64,000 bases of DNA from Crocosphaera sp. UHCC 0190 (GCF_034932065.1 NZ_JAYGHP010000004.1:241585-305584), one strand, 5' to 3'; positions 1 to 8,494 are shown, counted from the stretch's first letter. Notes: generated from the sequence alone by a model not told the origin. Translations and numbers: made by a program.

Positions 1-306
1 ATTGATTTCTTTGAAATTGCTTTTATTGTTATTCCAATTTTTAGGCCCGTTGCTGAAACATTAGGAATAGATTTACTGTGGTATGCAGTAATCATTGGGA
101 CCAATTTACAAACATCCTTTCTAACCCCGCCCTTTGGATTTGCACTCTTTTATTTAAGAGGTGTTGCCCCACCAGAATTAAAAACTGAAGATATTTATCG
201 CGGGGCAATTCCTTTTATTTTGTTGCAAGTTTTAGTGCTGGCGTTAATCATTATTTTCCCTCCTTTAGTCAGTTTCTTGCCTTCTTTAAGTACCGCAGGA
301 CAATAA
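1..306 (+). CDS. TRAP transporter large permease, C-terminal fragment (partial, cut by window edge)
   Basis: The reading frame is open from base 1 and stops at 306, giving the last 101 residues. The sequence is very hydrophobic and contains the run TSFLTPPFGFALFYLRGVAP followed by EDIYRGAIPFILLQ, which is typical of the C-terminal helices of DctM-type large permeases of tripartite (TRAP) transporters. These move organic acids with a sodium gradient across the inner membrane, together with a small permease and a periplasmic binding protein, neither of which is visible here. The family call is fairly safe; the substrate cannot be told. Confidence 0.8.
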   Translation: MDFFEIAFIVIPIFRPVAETLGIDLLWYAVIIGTNLQTSFLTPPFGFALFYLRGVAPPELKTEDIYRGAIPFILLQVLVLALIIIFPPLVSFLPSLSTAGQ

Positions 307-477
307 TTGTAGTATTCTATTGACACTAAATGCTGCTTATACTGCCAAAGGTTTCAGAAAATGCTAGTTTAGTAAATATTCTCTACAGAGAAAACGCTAA
401 ACTCCGAACAATGGTGACTAAAAAGCGTCTCTTGTATTGAAGTTGCCTATTCCAAATCGCTAAGGAAACATTATTTT

Positions 478-969
478 ATGTATAAATCCATTTTAGTGGG
501 AGGAGTGATGACTATTGTTGGGTTGTCAGTGCCAACAACCGTCATGGCTCAATTTCAAGTTCCCTTATCATCAACGGTAGAATCCTCCCAAGCTTCACAA
601 CCAGCAGTAAGTCCCTTAGAATTGCAACAATTTGTCCAAGTAATTAAGCAATTCCAAAAAATTGAGATGCAAACTCAACAACAAATGGCCAAAGCTATCG
701 GTAAAGAAGGATTAACCCCCCAAAGATTTGTCGAAATTAATGAAAGTCAAAGAAATCGTAATCCCCAGGCGAATGTATCTTCTGATGAGTTAGACAAATT
801 TAAAAAAGCTGTTGTTAAAGTTAACGAAATCATGAACGCATCGGAAACAAAGCGACAACGTACCGTAGAAACCCAAGGATTAGAGCTTAAGCGGTTTCTA
901 GAAATAGAGTCCACGATTTCCCAAAATAAAGCCTTACAAGCGAGAGTACAGCAAATGTTAGAAAATTAA
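478..969 (+). CDS. DUF4168-type secreted protein
   Basis: A 163-residue protein with an N-terminal signal peptide (hydrophobic stretch about residues 5-24, ending at VMAQ). The mature part is helical and charged, with two repeated halves: ELQQFVQVIKQF...EGLTPQRFVEIN and ELDKFKKAVVKVNEI...QGLELKRFLEIES. This is the pattern I associate with DUF4168, a family common in cyanobacteria and some proteobacteria, of unknown function. It starts at ATG and has its own short upstream gap of about 170 bases after the TRAP permease. It converges on rpsF with a palindrome between them. Function unknown; probably periplasmic. Confidence 0.75.
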   Translation: MYKSILVGGVMTIVGLSVPTTVMAQFQVPLSSTVESSQASQPAVSPLELQQFVQVIKQFQKIEMQTQQQMAKAIGKEGLTPQRFVEINESQRNRNPQANVSSDELDKFKKAVVKVNEIMNASETKRQRTVETQGLELKRFLEIESTISQNKALQARVQQMLEN

Positions 970-980
970 TACCGTTGGTA

Positions 981-1006
981 TAGAGACGTTATAGATAACG
1001 TCTCTA
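981..1006. repeat. Palindromic TAGAGACGTTAT repeat between convergent genes
   Basis: Two perfect 12-base arms (981-992 and 995-1006, TAGAGACGTTAT and its complement) are separated by two bases. The hairpin lies between the DUF4168 gene and rpsF, which converge, so it could serve as a two-way terminator. It belongs to the same sequence family as the palindromes at 4209-4241 and 16616-16643, so it is more likely a dispersed repeat that happens to sit here. Confidence 0.8.
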
Positions 1007-1024
1007 CCTAATTAATTAAACGAT

Positions 1025-1498
1025 TTATTCCTCAACAGCAACAGCTTCTGGTGCTTCTGCTTCCACTTTAGCTTCTACAGGTGCTTCTACAGGTGCTTCC
1101 ACTTTAGCTTCTACAGGGGCTTGTACAGGGGCTTGTACAGATGCTTGTACAGGTGCTTGTACAGGGGCTTCTTCTTCTGGTGCTTCTTCTTCTGTCGTGT
1201 CTGAAGCCACTGTATCTAACTTAATTGTTAGATAACGCATGACTTCTTCCCCTAAACGCATCATTCTTTCTAAGGGCGCAATTTGTGTCCCATCTGCTTG
1301 ATAGTTCATTTGAACGTAAATGCCATCAACCTTTTTTTGAATGGGATAAGCAAGACGACGTTTTCCCCAAATCTTGGTTTGAAGGTCTGTGGCGTTATTT
1401 TCAGTTAAAAATTCCTGATATTTGCTCACTTCTTGTTTAACCTGCTCTTCCGACAAATCAGGACGCAGGATATAAATCATTTCGTAATATTGACTCAT
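1025..1498 (-). CDS. rpsF: 30S ribosomal protein S6 with long acidic/proline-rich tail
   Basis: S6 binds 16S rRNA in the platform of the small subunit together with S18. The first ~95 residues are a normal S6 fold: [40 protein letters not shown]. The start at 1498 is chosen because S6 begins MSxYYEMIYI and an AAGGAG site precedes it; a longer upstream reading is possible but has no support. Residues ~100-157 are an Ala/Pro/Val/Glu tail made of repeats of APVQ, APVE and AKVE units, encoded by short direct DNA repeats. Cyanobacterial S6 proteins often have such tails, but this is a long one. No rpsR or ssb gene is adjacent. Confidence 0.95.
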   Translation of the reverse strand: MSQYYEMIYILRPDLSEEQVKQEVSKYQEFLTENNATDLQTKIWGKRRLAYPIQKKVDGIYVQMNYQADGTQIAPLERMMRLGEEVMRYLTIKLDTVASDTTEEEAPEEEAPVQAPVQASVQAPVQAPVEAKVEAPVEAPVEAKVEAEAPEAVAVEE

Positions 1499-1645
1499 TG
1501 AGTTAAACTCCTTATGGACAGGTTGGCTTCTTAATTGGTCATCACATAGACCTTGAGAAGCAAGGATCATGGAAACTAATCAAGACAGGAAGATGTCTTG
1601 GGAACAGATTCCTTTAAAATCATACTACGACGGCATGACTAATTG

Positions 1646-1671
1646 CTACTATATGGGATGGCATATAGTAG
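1646..1671. repeat. Perfect 10-bp inverted repeat upstream of rpsF
   Basis: CTACTATATG (1646-1655) and its exact complement (1662-1671) flank a six-base loop. It lies in the divergent region between rpsF and the FAH-family gene, directly followed by the GAAGTCA repeats. It could be a transcript hairpin or a remnant of a small repeat; nothing ties it to regulation of either gene. Confidence 0.6.
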
Positions 1672-1701
1672 AAGTCAGAAGTTTGAAGTCAGAAGTCAGA
1701 A
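1671..1701. repeat. GAAGTCA heptamer-type repeats
   Basis: The motif GAAGTCAGAAGT recurs three times with small changes in 31 bases. The same motif is found once more just after the tRNA-Ser gene (5731-5742). Short heptamer repeats of this kind are common in cyanobacterial intergenic DNA. No function is implied. Confidence 0.6.
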
Positions 1702-1805
1702 GTAAAACCCTTATGGGTAGTGGTTTTAAACCTAATGCTTTGTACCTCATTCAACTGCACACCGCTATATTCGTCTTTTCTTAACCTAACTGACTGCTCA
1801 ATCTT

Positions 1806-2591
1806 ATGGCGCAACGCTACGTTCGAGTAAAAACAACTCAAGGAAACATTCATTACGGCTCCCTTAATCTTAACCGCAGTGTCGCGGTTTTTGATGCTGC
1901 TCCTTGGGAGGGAGGACAACCGAGTGGAGTGGTTTTAAAAGCAGATACCTACGATTTCTTAGCTCCTTGCGCTCCCTCTAAAATTGTTGCGGTGGGCAGA
2001 AATTATCGGGCCCATGCTGCTGAGTTAGGTAATACTGTCCCAGAGGAACCATTATTATTTCTGAAACCCCCTTCCACTCTTATCGGGGAAGGACAAACCA
2101 TTTATTATCCCGTACAGTCTCAACGAGTAGATTATGAGGGGGAACTTGCTTTAATTATTGGGGAAACGACAAAAGATTGCTCACCCCAAGACGCTCGCTA
2201 CAAAATTTGGGGCTATACTATCGCTAATGATGTTACAGCCCGTGATTTACAGCAAAAAGATAGTCAGTGGACAAGAGCAAAAGGATTTGATAGTTTTTGT
2301 CCTTTGGGGCCTTGGGTGATTCGAGAATTAAGTGCTGGAGCGAAAATTCAAACTTTTATTAACAATGAATCTGAACCAAGACAATCCGCTTTGGTTCAAG
2401 ATATGGTATTTTCCCCTCAAGCTCTTGTTTCTTATATTTCTCATATTATGACTTTGCTGCCTGGGGATGTGGTTTTAACAGGGACACCTGAAGGTGTGGG
2501 GCCGCTTCAGGTAGGGGATATCGTTAGGATTGAAATTGAAGGTATTGGTAGTCTAGAAAACTCTATCATGGCAGTGGTTGAACCGTCTTAA
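1806..2591 (+). CDS. Fumarylacetoacetate hydrolase (FAH) family protein
   Basis: A 261-residue enzyme of the FAH superfamily, which cleaves or decarboxylates acyl-pyruvates and related dicarbonyls using a divalent metal. Visible hallmarks are KIVAVGRNYRAHAAELG (~60-76), LFLKPPSTLIG, the metal-binding DYEGELALIIG (~109-119), NDVTARDLQ (~140-148), the substrate lid KGFDSFCPLGPW and the C-terminal GDVVLTGTPEGVGPLQVGD. Length and motifs match 2-hydroxyhepta-2,4-diene-1,7-dioate isomerase/acylpyruvase types. The exact substrate cannot be read from sequence. The gene is monocistronic and converges on the Tic20-like gene with only one base between them. Confidence 0.88.
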   Translation: MAQRYVRVKTTQGNIHYGSLNLNRSVAVFDAAPWEGGQPSGVVLKADTYDFLAPCAPSKIVAVGRNYRAHAAELGNTVPEEPLLFLKPPSTLIGEGQTIYYPVQSQRVDYEGELALIIGETTKDCSPQDARYKIWGYTIANDVTARDLQQKDSQWTRAKGFDSFCPLGPWVIRELSAGAKIQTFINNESEPRQSALVQDMVFSPQALVSYISHIMTLLPGDVVLTGTPEGVGPLQVGDIVRIEIEGIGSLENSIMAVVEPS

Positions 2592-2592
2592 C

Positions 2593-3093
2593 CTACCAAC
2601 GCACCTGAGAATAGGCGGCCTCAGAAATCGTAGGAATTTCCGCATAGCGTCCTAATGCTGATTGAATCATGGAAAAATAGGACGCAGCTAGTCCCCCCAA
2701 GAAAATGACATTAAATAGGGTTTCCATGAGAATATTATTTAACCCTAATGCTGGGATGAGAACCCATTGCATTACCAAGTCTAATAGGGCTAAAAGAATT
2801 CCAATCAGAATGGATTGCATGGCATTATAACGGATAAAATGGCTGACTCTTTCGTTACGGACAACGGCCAAAAATAAAATCATAAACAGGATAAAGCTGC
2901 CAAACTGCCCAAAAAACTGTCCAAAAACCCCGTAAATAAAGCCAATAGGAACCGCAGGAATGAGCAGAAAATTGAACACGGGAAACTGATTTAATAAGAA
3001 ACTGCCAAAAGACAAGGTGTCAAAAATGGCAAAACAATAGACTAATGTTCCAAAAATACGGTCTGTAATACCGATAGACCCACGCCACGTCAT
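2593..3093 (-). CDS. Tic20 family membrane protein
   Basis: A 166-residue integral membrane protein with four predicted helices. The motif VRNERVSHFIRYNAMQSILI in the middle is the conserved core of the cyanobacterial Tic20/Ycf60 family, homologous to the chloroplast inner-envelope translocon component. In cyanobacteria its role is not settled. The start is supported by AAAGGAGC about ten bases upstream of ATG. It ends one base after the FAH-family gene on the other strand, so the two genes must share a terminator region. Confidence 0.88.
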   Translation of the reverse strand: MTWRGSIGITDRIFGTLVYCFAIFDTLSFGSFLLNQFPVFNFLLIPAVPIGFIYGVFGQFFGQFGSFILFMILFLAVVRNERVSHFIRYNAMQSILIGILLALLDLVMQWVLIPALGLNNILMETLFNVIFLGGLAASYFSMIQSALGRYAEIPTISEAAYSQVRW

Positions 3094-3192
3094 TGTTTAT
3101 TGCTCCTTTACAAAATTATTACGGGCTATTCTTACAATGTACAACATTTGTTAGATTACGGTTAAGCTGTTGTGCATTTTACTTATTATTGA

Positions 3193-3732
3193 TCACTTTA
3201 AATCTAATAATCCTTGTCCTTTCAGTTTTGGATTAAAGCGTATTTCCATTTGATTACCTCTATTTTTTAAAGTTTCTATGATTTCTGCTTCAACTCTTCT
3301 AGCAACTTGTTTTAAGAGTTTAGTTTGAGTCAGTTCATCGCTTTTATTATAGGTTTCTTTTTCTTCTGCTGTCATCCCAGGTTTAGCATCAATAGGTTGA
3401 GTCCAAGCAGCTTGATTTTTCTCATTATTGACACCCAAATCGCCGTTTTCTGCAATCCAATTATTTTTTATTTCTTCTAAAATGGTGCGACTGGGACGAG
3501 TAATAGTCTGAACTTTTAGCCAATAACAATAATTAGGTTGACGGATTAGATGCTGTTTTAAACTAGAATAAATATCACGGGAATAGCCAACAAATTTTAG
3601 GTTTTTTTCTTGATCAAAAATACTATAAACCCCAATTTTTCCCTGTAAATCTTCAGCAATTAGTCCATTTTTATCAAGATAGGGTAAGTATTCTAGGCTG
3701 TTGAGGGTGGGGATTTCAGTGTGAGTTGTCAT
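3193..3732 (-). CDS. GIY-YIG domain protein
   Basis: A 179-residue protein. Residues ~32-90 resemble a GIY-YIG nuclease core: GKIGVYSIFDQEKNLKFVGYSRDIYSSLKQHL, with GVY and VGYS standing for the two signature triplets. The rest is charged and includes PGMTAEEKETYNK. Cyanobacteria and plants carry this family, often close to photosynthesis genes, with no proven nuclease activity. The second signature tyrosine is kept, but I cannot point to the catalytic glutamate with confidence, so activity is uncertain. It is followed on the same strand by the Tic20-like gene. Confidence 0.65.
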   Translation of the reverse strand: MTTHTEIPTLNSLEYLPYLDKNGLIAEDLQGKIGVYSIFDQEKNLKFVGYSRDIYSSLKQHLIRQPNYCYWLKVQTITRPSRTILEEIKNNWIAENGDLGVNNEKNQAAWTQPIDAKPGMTAEEKETYNKSDELTQTKLLKQVARRVEAEIIETLKNRGNQMEIRFNPKLKGQGLLDLK

Positions 3733-3773
3733 AGGAAATAGTGAAGAAAATAATTAGAATTTTTAAGAGAAAA

Positions 3774-4097
3774 TCATTTTATTTTACGATAAATAGCACA
3801 AAGACGACTGGGATTAAAAATCTTTGCCTTAAACATAAAATTAGGGGGAACATTAACAATAATGTAATCATCAGACTTGTAATACATTTCAAATTCTGGA
3901 GGCATTCCTTTGGGAGTTTGGATACTATAAGGAACAGGTTGAAACAAAAGTTCAGTAAATTCGAGGGAGGTTTCGGAGAATTGTTGACTAATTTGCTGAA
4001 TAAAGTCTGAATTAGTTAATAAATTAAACAGGGTTTCTTTTGCTTCTGGGGTAAGGGTAAAACTAGCATCAAAGTTTTCAACAATTTTTAAACCCAT
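3774..4097 (-). CDS. Conserved hypothetical protein
   Basis: About 107 residues starting MGLKIVENFDASFTLTPEAKETL. A longer form with a TTG start at 4115 is possible; ATG at 4097 is preferred although neither has a clear ribosome site. No signal peptide or membrane segment. The protein mixes helical N-terminal residues with a C-terminal part rich in aromatics (EFEMYYKSDDYIIVNVPPNF). I do not recognise the family. It is 41 bases upstream of the GIY-YIG gene on the same strand and may be cotranscribed. Confidence 0.55.
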   Translation of the reverse strand: MGLKIVENFDASFTLTPEAKETLFNLLTNSDFIQQISQQFSETSLEFTELLFQPVPYSIQTPKGMPPEFEMYYKSDDYIIVNVPPNFMFKAKIFNPSRLCAIYRKIK

Positions 4098-4208
4098 TAT
4101 TCTCAAGAGATTCAATATTAAGGAACTTTAGTTATCATACATGAAAACCATGAACCGATTACAAGCATTATGACTGATTTTGTAATGAGACTTAACATTA
4201 TCTCGCTC

Positions 4209-4241
4209 TAGAGACGCTAGAAGTTGTCTAAAACGTCTCTA
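4209..4241. repeat. TAGAGACG inverted repeat (degenerate copy)
   Basis: TAGAGACG (4209-4216) and CGTCTCTA (4234-4241) face each other across 17 bases. It sits between the end of the old yellow enzyme gene and the start of the hypothetical gene at 4097, both on the minus strand, so it may act as a weak terminator. The arms match the palindromes at 981-1006 and 16616-16643. Confidence 0.65.
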
Positions 4242-4268
4242 TTTATCATCATTTCTTAAGTTAATTCA

Positions 4269-5381
4269 TTAACTTTTGTGGGTTTCTGGATAAGTGGGAA
4301 AATCAATATAACCTTCTGCACCAAAAGAATACCAGTCTTTCATCTCAGCAGGAGGATTTAATGGCCAATTATTCGCAAATCTTTCCACTAAATCAGGGTT
4401 ACTAATATAAGGTCTTCCAAAGGCAATTAAATCAGCATTGTCTGCTTTAATTGTTGCCTCAGCACTATCTTGACTATAACCACAATTTCCCATTAATGGG
4501 CCATCAAATACTTCTCGAAACTCCCTTAATGTCATGGGTTCTCCTAATTGATGAAAGCCAAATTCTAAGCCATCAACAATATGAAGATAACCCAATCCAT
4601 AACGATTTAATTGTTGAGCAACATAGATAAATAATTCCCGATATTCAGGGGAACCCATATCATTAAAATTACCATTAGGAGACAATCTTACAGCAACTTT
4701 TTCGGGAGAAAATACTGTCAAAATTGCTTCAACAATTTCTTGTAAAAAGCGATAACGATTTTCTATCCTTCCTCCATATTTATCAGTACGTTGATTAGTT
4801 TTTGATTGTAAAAATTGGTCGATTAAATAACCATTAGCTCCATGAATTTCAATGCCATCAAAACCCGCTTTTTTAGCCCTTTCAGCACCTAAGCGATAGT
4901 CTTCAATAATGCGGGGAATTTCTTCTATTTCTAAAGCGCGAGGGGTTTCATAAGCTTGTTTACCAATAGGTGTATGAATATATTCACCATTCAGTTTAAT
5001 TGCAGAGGCAGAAACAGGTAATTGATTGTTTTCTTGGAAACTGCTATGAGAAGCTCTTCCACAGTGCCAAAGTTGTAAAAAAACAGGAGTTTCTGTTTGA
5101 TGAAGTGCCTTAGTTATCTGTTTCCAAGCTTCAGTTTGTTCTTCTGAATAAATCCCTGGACTTTGTACCCACCCACAACCTTGTTGAGAAATAACAGTTG
5201 CTTCCGTAATAATTAATCCGGCAGAGGCTCTTTGGGTATAATATTGAGTCATCAGGGCATTAGGCATCCTTTCTACTCCTGCTCTAGCACGGGTTAAAGG
5301 AGCCATAATTACACGGTTTTTTAGGGTCAAATCCCCTAATTTAAAGGAACTTAATAGGGTGGGTGAGGTTGTGGTATCCAT
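4269..5381 (-). CDS. Alkene reductase, old yellow enzyme family (NADH:flavin oxidoreductase)
   Basis: A 370-residue FMN-dependent reductase of activated C=C bonds using NAD(P)H. Landmarks are LKNRVIMAPLTRARA near the N-terminus, the FMN-site GLIITEATVIS, FLQLWHCGRASH (~95-106), the substrate-binding and proton-donor region GFDGIEIHGANGYLIDQFLQ followed by TNQRTDKYGG, and the phosphate-binding LIAFGRPYISNPDLVER. Length matches the NemA/OYE class. Physiological substrate in cyanobacteria is unknown. The gene stands alone, with a 257-base gap to the tRNA-Ser gene. Confidence 0.92.
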   Translation of the reverse strand: MDTTTSPTLLSSFKLGDLTLKNRVIMAPLTRARAGVERMPNALMTQYYTQRASAGLIITEATVISQQGCGWVQSPGIYSEEQTEAWKQITKALHQTETPVFLQLWHCGRASHSSFQENNQLPVSASAIKLNGEYIHTPIGKQAYETPRALEIEEIPRIIEDYRLGAERAKKAGFDGIEIHGANGYLIDQFLQSKTNQRTDKYGGRIENRYRFLQEIVEAILTVFSPEKVAVRLSPNGNFNDMGSPEYRELFIYVAQQLNRYGLGYLHIVDGLEFGFHQLGEPMTLREFREVFDGPLMGNCGYSQDSAEATIKADNADLIAFGRPYISNPDLVERFANNWPLNPPAEMKDWYSFGAEGYIDFPTYPETHKS

Positions 5382-5604
5382 ATCTTATTTCGTGAATTAA
5401 TTTAGTAAACATTTTAAACTAATTGGGGACAATGAATTAAAGAATATTTGAGATATTCAGTCCTTCAAACTCCCTCAAGATTAAGAATAAGTTATGATTG
5501 ATTATTGATGAACTTTCTATGATTTATTTCTCAATTAAGCAGCATTATATTAGGATTCATTGTTGATGGTTGACCGTTGACGGATAACTGTTCACGATTC
5601 ACGG

Positions 5605-5610
5605 TATAAT
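5605..5610 (+). promoter_or_regulatory. Probable -10 element of the tRNA-Ser gene
   Basis: A perfect TATAAT lies 28 bases before the mature tRNA 5' end. No good -35 hexamer sits 16-18 bases upstream; TTGACG at 5577-5582 is 22 bases away, which is too far for a standard promoter. The -10 call rests on the exact consensus and position. Confidence 0.55.
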
Positions 5611-5638
5611 AGGAAAACACCGATAAACCAAAGCCCCT

Positions 5639-5723
5639 GGAGAGGTGGCAGAGTGGTTGAATGCGGCAGTCTCGAAAACTGCTTTGTCGCAAGGCAACGA
5701 GGGTTCGAATCCCTCCCTCTCCG
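5639..5723 (+). tRNA. tRNA-Ser (anticodon CGA)
   Basis: The 85-base gene folds as a class II tRNA. The acceptor stem is GGAGAGG with CCTCTCC and discriminator G. The anticodon stem GCAGT/ACTGC holds the loop CTCGAAA, giving anticodon CGA for UCG codons. A long variable arm (TTTGTCGCAAGGCAACG region) is typical of serine tRNAs, and the T arm is GAGGG-TTCGAAT-CCCTC. The 3' CCA is not encoded. It is followed by a T-run and then the palindrome at 5744-5772. Confidence 0.95.
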
Positions 5724-5743
5724 CTTTTTAGAAGTCAGAAGTC

Positions 5744-5772
5744 GTAGGGGCTTAATATTATTAAGCCCCTAC
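5744..5772. repeat. GTAGGGGCTTAAT palindrome after tRNA-Ser
   Basis: Perfect 13-base arms, GTAGGGGCTTAAT and its complement, are separated by ATT. A degenerate copy lies at 6383-6409, so two copies flank the membrane protein gene at 5799-6356. It probably ends transcripts from both sides, but its sequence marks it as a member of the dispersed GTAG...CTAC repeat family. Confidence 0.75.
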
Positions 5773-5798
5773 AGGTTGTTGAGTAAACTTAAGAAATC

Positions 5799-6356
5799 CT
5801 ATATATATTTAATGAGTCCATATAAAATAATTATTCCTAATAAAAGAGAAGACATTAATAAAGGCAGAACATTAAACATTCCCAAAATAATTAAAATTAA
5901 TCCTAACCCATCAGCCCATAAAATAGTCAGCCGTTGAGATATTCCCCAAGATTGAATCATTATTTCTGCTGAGGGTTCGAGTTGAATTTTAGCAAATAAG
6001 TTAAAGAAAATTAAACTAACTAAAATAACGATAGCCCCCCAATATAGGGAAAAAAAAGCAAGATAAAAACCCAATAACTCTATAATTATCGTCACCATAG
6101 TAACGATAAAAAAAATATCAAGGCGATGATCTTGACATTTTTCTTTAACAATTCTAATATTTTCTAGGTCTACAACAGCCATTCTAGCTTGTTCTAAACA
6201 CATCAAAAAAAGGGTAAGGGCTAATAATTGATGACTCAAAGGATTATTGAAAATTTGCCAAAGAATACCTAAACTTGCCGGAAAAAACAACAAAAACATC
6301 AATGATCTATGGTTAAACAAGGAAGAAAAAATAAATGAATTGTGTTGATTTTGCAT
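5799..6356 (-). CDS. Hypothetical integral membrane protein
   Basis: A 185-residue very hydrophobic protein with about five membrane-spanning segments (roughly residues 18-36, 42-60, 80-100, 102-122 and 145-183). No catalytic motif is visible and I do not recognise the family. The short polar stretch VVDLENIRIVKEKCQDHRLD between the second and third helices is the only notable loop. The gene stands between two copies of the same palindromic repeat. Composition matches its AT-rich neighbours. Confidence 0.6.
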   Translation of the reverse strand: MQNQHNSFIFSSLFNHRSLMFLLFFPASLGILWQIFNNPLSHQLLALTLFLMCLEQARMAVVDLENIRIVKEKCQDHRLDIFFIVTMVTIIIELLGFYLAFFSLYWGAIVILVSLIFFNLFAKIQLEPSAEIMIQSWGISQRLTILWADGLGLILIILGMFNVLPLLMSSLLLGIIILYGLIKYI

Positions 6357-6382
6357 GAATTTTAATCTGCGCTGACTTCTTT

Positions 6383-6409
6383 AAGGGCTTAATATTATCA
6401 AGCCCCTAC
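6383..6409. repeat. Degenerate second copy of the GTAGGGGCTTAAT palindrome
   Basis: TAAGGGCTTAATATTATCAA followed by GCCCCTAC matches the 5744-5772 palindrome with several changes that weaken the stem; GGGCTT and AAGCCC still pair. It lies between raf1 and the downstream membrane protein gene, both on the minus strand. Confidence 0.6.
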
Positions 6410-6424
6410 TGACTTTTGACTTAT

Positions 6425-7504
6425 TTAATCATCCATTTGCCAAGCTTCTAAAAGATTATTTTCATCAAAAATCTTCTTGGGACGTAACACAATAATCAGT
6501 TGACCCAATAAAGGAATGGATGGTTGTTCAGGAAACCATTGAAAGGTCAATTCTCCCTCATCTTCCACCAAAAAATAACTGTTATCATCCCAATCAGTTA
6601 TGGCCAGATCAATTAATACTAAAACCTCCTCTGGTTTCCCTGGAATAGACTGAGGTAAGCGATCGCTTGAGGTAAAAATAGCGACAGGATTAACCGATTT
6701 TAAGACTGCCTGCCACCCTGGAAGGGGAACGATTGATCCTTCCCCAGAATAGGACACAGAATTAAAAGGCCCCACCTTGTCCAATGGCCTCACCCCTTCC
6801 ACATCATTTTTGCTCAAGGGAAGGGTTCCCACCAGGGGAACGATGCAAGACATCTCTTGTTGCTCTTCCAAGCGGTAGAGGGGCATTAATGGTGCGCTAC
6901 GCTGAGGAATTGCAGTGAAGTCCGTAAGCAATTTTTCAATCGCTTCCCTGGCTGTCATTGAATGGGCAAATTTTAACCCTTTGGCGATCAAACGGGTACG
7001 ATCTTGGAGATCCTTTTTTTGTTTCCCTTGTTTCCAACATTGATAGGCGATCGCGTCCCCAGGATGAAGAGTAAAATTAGGGGGAAGTTGAGGCAGACGG
7101 GAAAAGGTTTGAAAGGTTTTGGCCACCTCTTTCGTATCAAGATAATCCAAACCCTTATCTTTTGCTAATTGGGCCACGATAGCTCGCTGTTCTTGGTTGA
7201 GAATGCGTAATTCGTAGAGAACATCACTTTTAGGGCCTCGATAATAAGTTAGCAGGTCTTCCGATACTTTCGATGTGACCAAACTTTCGTAAACTTGGGC
7301 CGCGACAATAATTAAGTTTTGCTGACTTGCTTGAAACCCCGTTTGTTCAAAGAGGGTTTGACTGTTATATCCTGCTTGTTGTAGCTGATGACAGGTTTTC
7401 CCCCAGTCTACCCAGGTTCCCTCTTTATGGAGGAGCGATCGCAACAGTTGATTAGCTTCTTCTTCGGAAATTTGGTTAGATGTCTCTTGGGGCTGATCGT
7501 TCAT
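6425..7504 (-). CDS. raf1: Rubisco accumulation factor 1 (Raf1)
   Basis: Raf1 is a dimeric chaperone that brackets RbcL dimers and helps assemble the Rubisco L8 core. The 359-residue length is right for the family. The N-terminal alpha domain shows LRSLLHKEGTWVDWGKTCHQL, TGFQASQQNLIIVAAQVYESL and LYELRILNQEQRAIVAQLAKDKGLD; the C-terminal beta domain includes EEQQEMSCIVPLVGTLPL. ATG at 7504 is taken as start; a TTG just before it is also in frame. It is divergent from ccmO, 159 bases away, which places a Rubisco assembly factor next to a carboxysome shell gene. Confidence 0.9.
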   Translation of the reverse strand: MNDQPQETSNQISEEEANQLLRSLLHKEGTWVDWGKTCHQLQQAGYNSQTLFEQTGFQASQQNLIIVAAQVYESLVTSKVSEDLLTYYRGPKSDVLYELRILNQEQRAIVAQLAKDKGLDYLDTKEVAKTFQTFSRLPQLPPNFTLHPGDAIAYQCWKQGKQKKDLQDRTRLIAKGLKFAHSMTAREAIEKLLTDFTAIPQRSAPLMPLYRLEEQQEMSCIVPLVGTLPLSKNDVEGVRPLDKVGPFNSVSYSGEGSIVPLPGWQAVLKSVNPVAIFTSSDRLPQSIPGKPEEVLVLIDLAITDWDDNSYFLVEDEGELTFQWFPEQPSIPLLGQLIIVLRPKKIFDENNLLEAWQMDD

Positions 7505-7663
7505 CAATTATGTCAAAGGTAATACTGCCTAATTTATATTACTCAAAGTTATCACAAGCTTGAGTAATCTTAAGCCATGATTAATGATAACGCGATACAC
7601 TAAAGGATATGGAAACAATCTATTGACCGCTATAGATGCCTTGGAAACGCTTAATTTTCTTAC

Positions 7664-8494
7664 ATGACTAAACTAGCAGCTTCAAACCCACGCCAAGCCC
7701 CACGACAACGCATGAAATCATCTCACTTACCTAGTGATAGCGCCCTCGGACTTGTTTCAACTAAGAGCTTCCCTGCCATTGTGGGAACCGCAGATATGAT
7801 GCTTAAGTCGGCAGACGTAACCTTAGTTGGCTATGAAAAAATTGGCAGTGGCTACTGTACCGCTGTGATCCGAGGAAAGGTGGCTAATGTTCGTCTTGCC
7901 GTTGAAGAAGGGGCAAAAACAGCAGAAAAGTTTGGTCAACTCCTTTCTAAGTTGGTTATTCCCCGTCCCATGCCTAATTTAGAAGCAATTTTTCCCATTG
8001 GTAGTCACTTAGTGGAAATTGCTCAACAACAACAGGGTTATAGCCGCTTAAGTAACCGTTCGATTGGACTGTTGGAAACGAGAGGGTTTCCGGCCATGGT
8101 GGGGGCAGCAGATGCCATGTTAAAGTCCGCCGATGTTCAATTAGCTTCCTATGAAATTATTGGGGACGGGTTATGTACAGCGATTATTCGAGGTTCGGTG
8201 GCTAATGTGGCTGTGGCGATTGAAGCGGGAATGCACGAAGCGGAGAGAATTGGGGAACTACACGCGATGATGGTCATTCCTCGGTTATTGGAAGATCTTG
8301 AACACACTTTACCTGTGGCTAGTTGTTGGGTTGACCAAGGGGACGCATTACCGATGTTAATGCCTACTACGGTGAAACAACGGGAATTAATTGCTTTACC
8401 AGAGTTGGAAAAAAGACCTTTGGTCATGAAGAAACCTGCCGAAATTGTCGAGCCTGTGGAAGTGGAAACCCAGGAAACATACGAGGATTTTTGA
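7664..8494 (+). CDS. ccmO: Carboxysome shell protein CcmO (tandem BMC domains)
   Basis: A 276-residue protein with two bacterial microcompartment domains. Domain 1 (~28-110) runs ALGLVSTKSFPAIVGTADMM...GYCTAVIRGKVANVRLAVEEG; domain 2 (~130-215) runs SIGLLETRGFPAMVGAADAM...GLCTAIIRGSVANVAVAIEAG. Tandem BMC domains of this length are the mark of CcmO in beta-carboxysomes. Such proteins are thought to form trimeric pseudohexamers in the shell. An extension of about 60 residues follows the second domain. The other ccm genes (K, L, M, N) are not in the window, so ccmO is a satellite locus here, as in several unicellular cyanobacteria. Confidence 0.93.
   Translation: MTKLAASNPRQAPRQRMKSSHLPSDSALGLVSTKSFPAIVGTADMMLKSADVTLVGYEKIGSGYCTAVIRGKVANVRLAVEEGAKTAEKFGQLLSKLVIPRPMPNLEAIFPIGSHLVEIAQQQQGYSRLSNRSIGLLETRGFPAMVGAADAMLKSADVQLASYEIIGDGLCTAIIRGSVANVAVAIEAGMHEAERIGELHAMMVIPRLLEDLEHTLPVASCWVDQGDALPMLMPTTVKQRELIALPELEKRPLVMKKPAEIVEPVEVETQETYEDF

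Noticed and set aside
1569-1784. 71-codon plus-strand frame in the rpsF/FAH gap
   Set aside because: It runs through the 10-bp hairpin and the GAAGTCA repeats, has no ribosome site and no protein-like composition.
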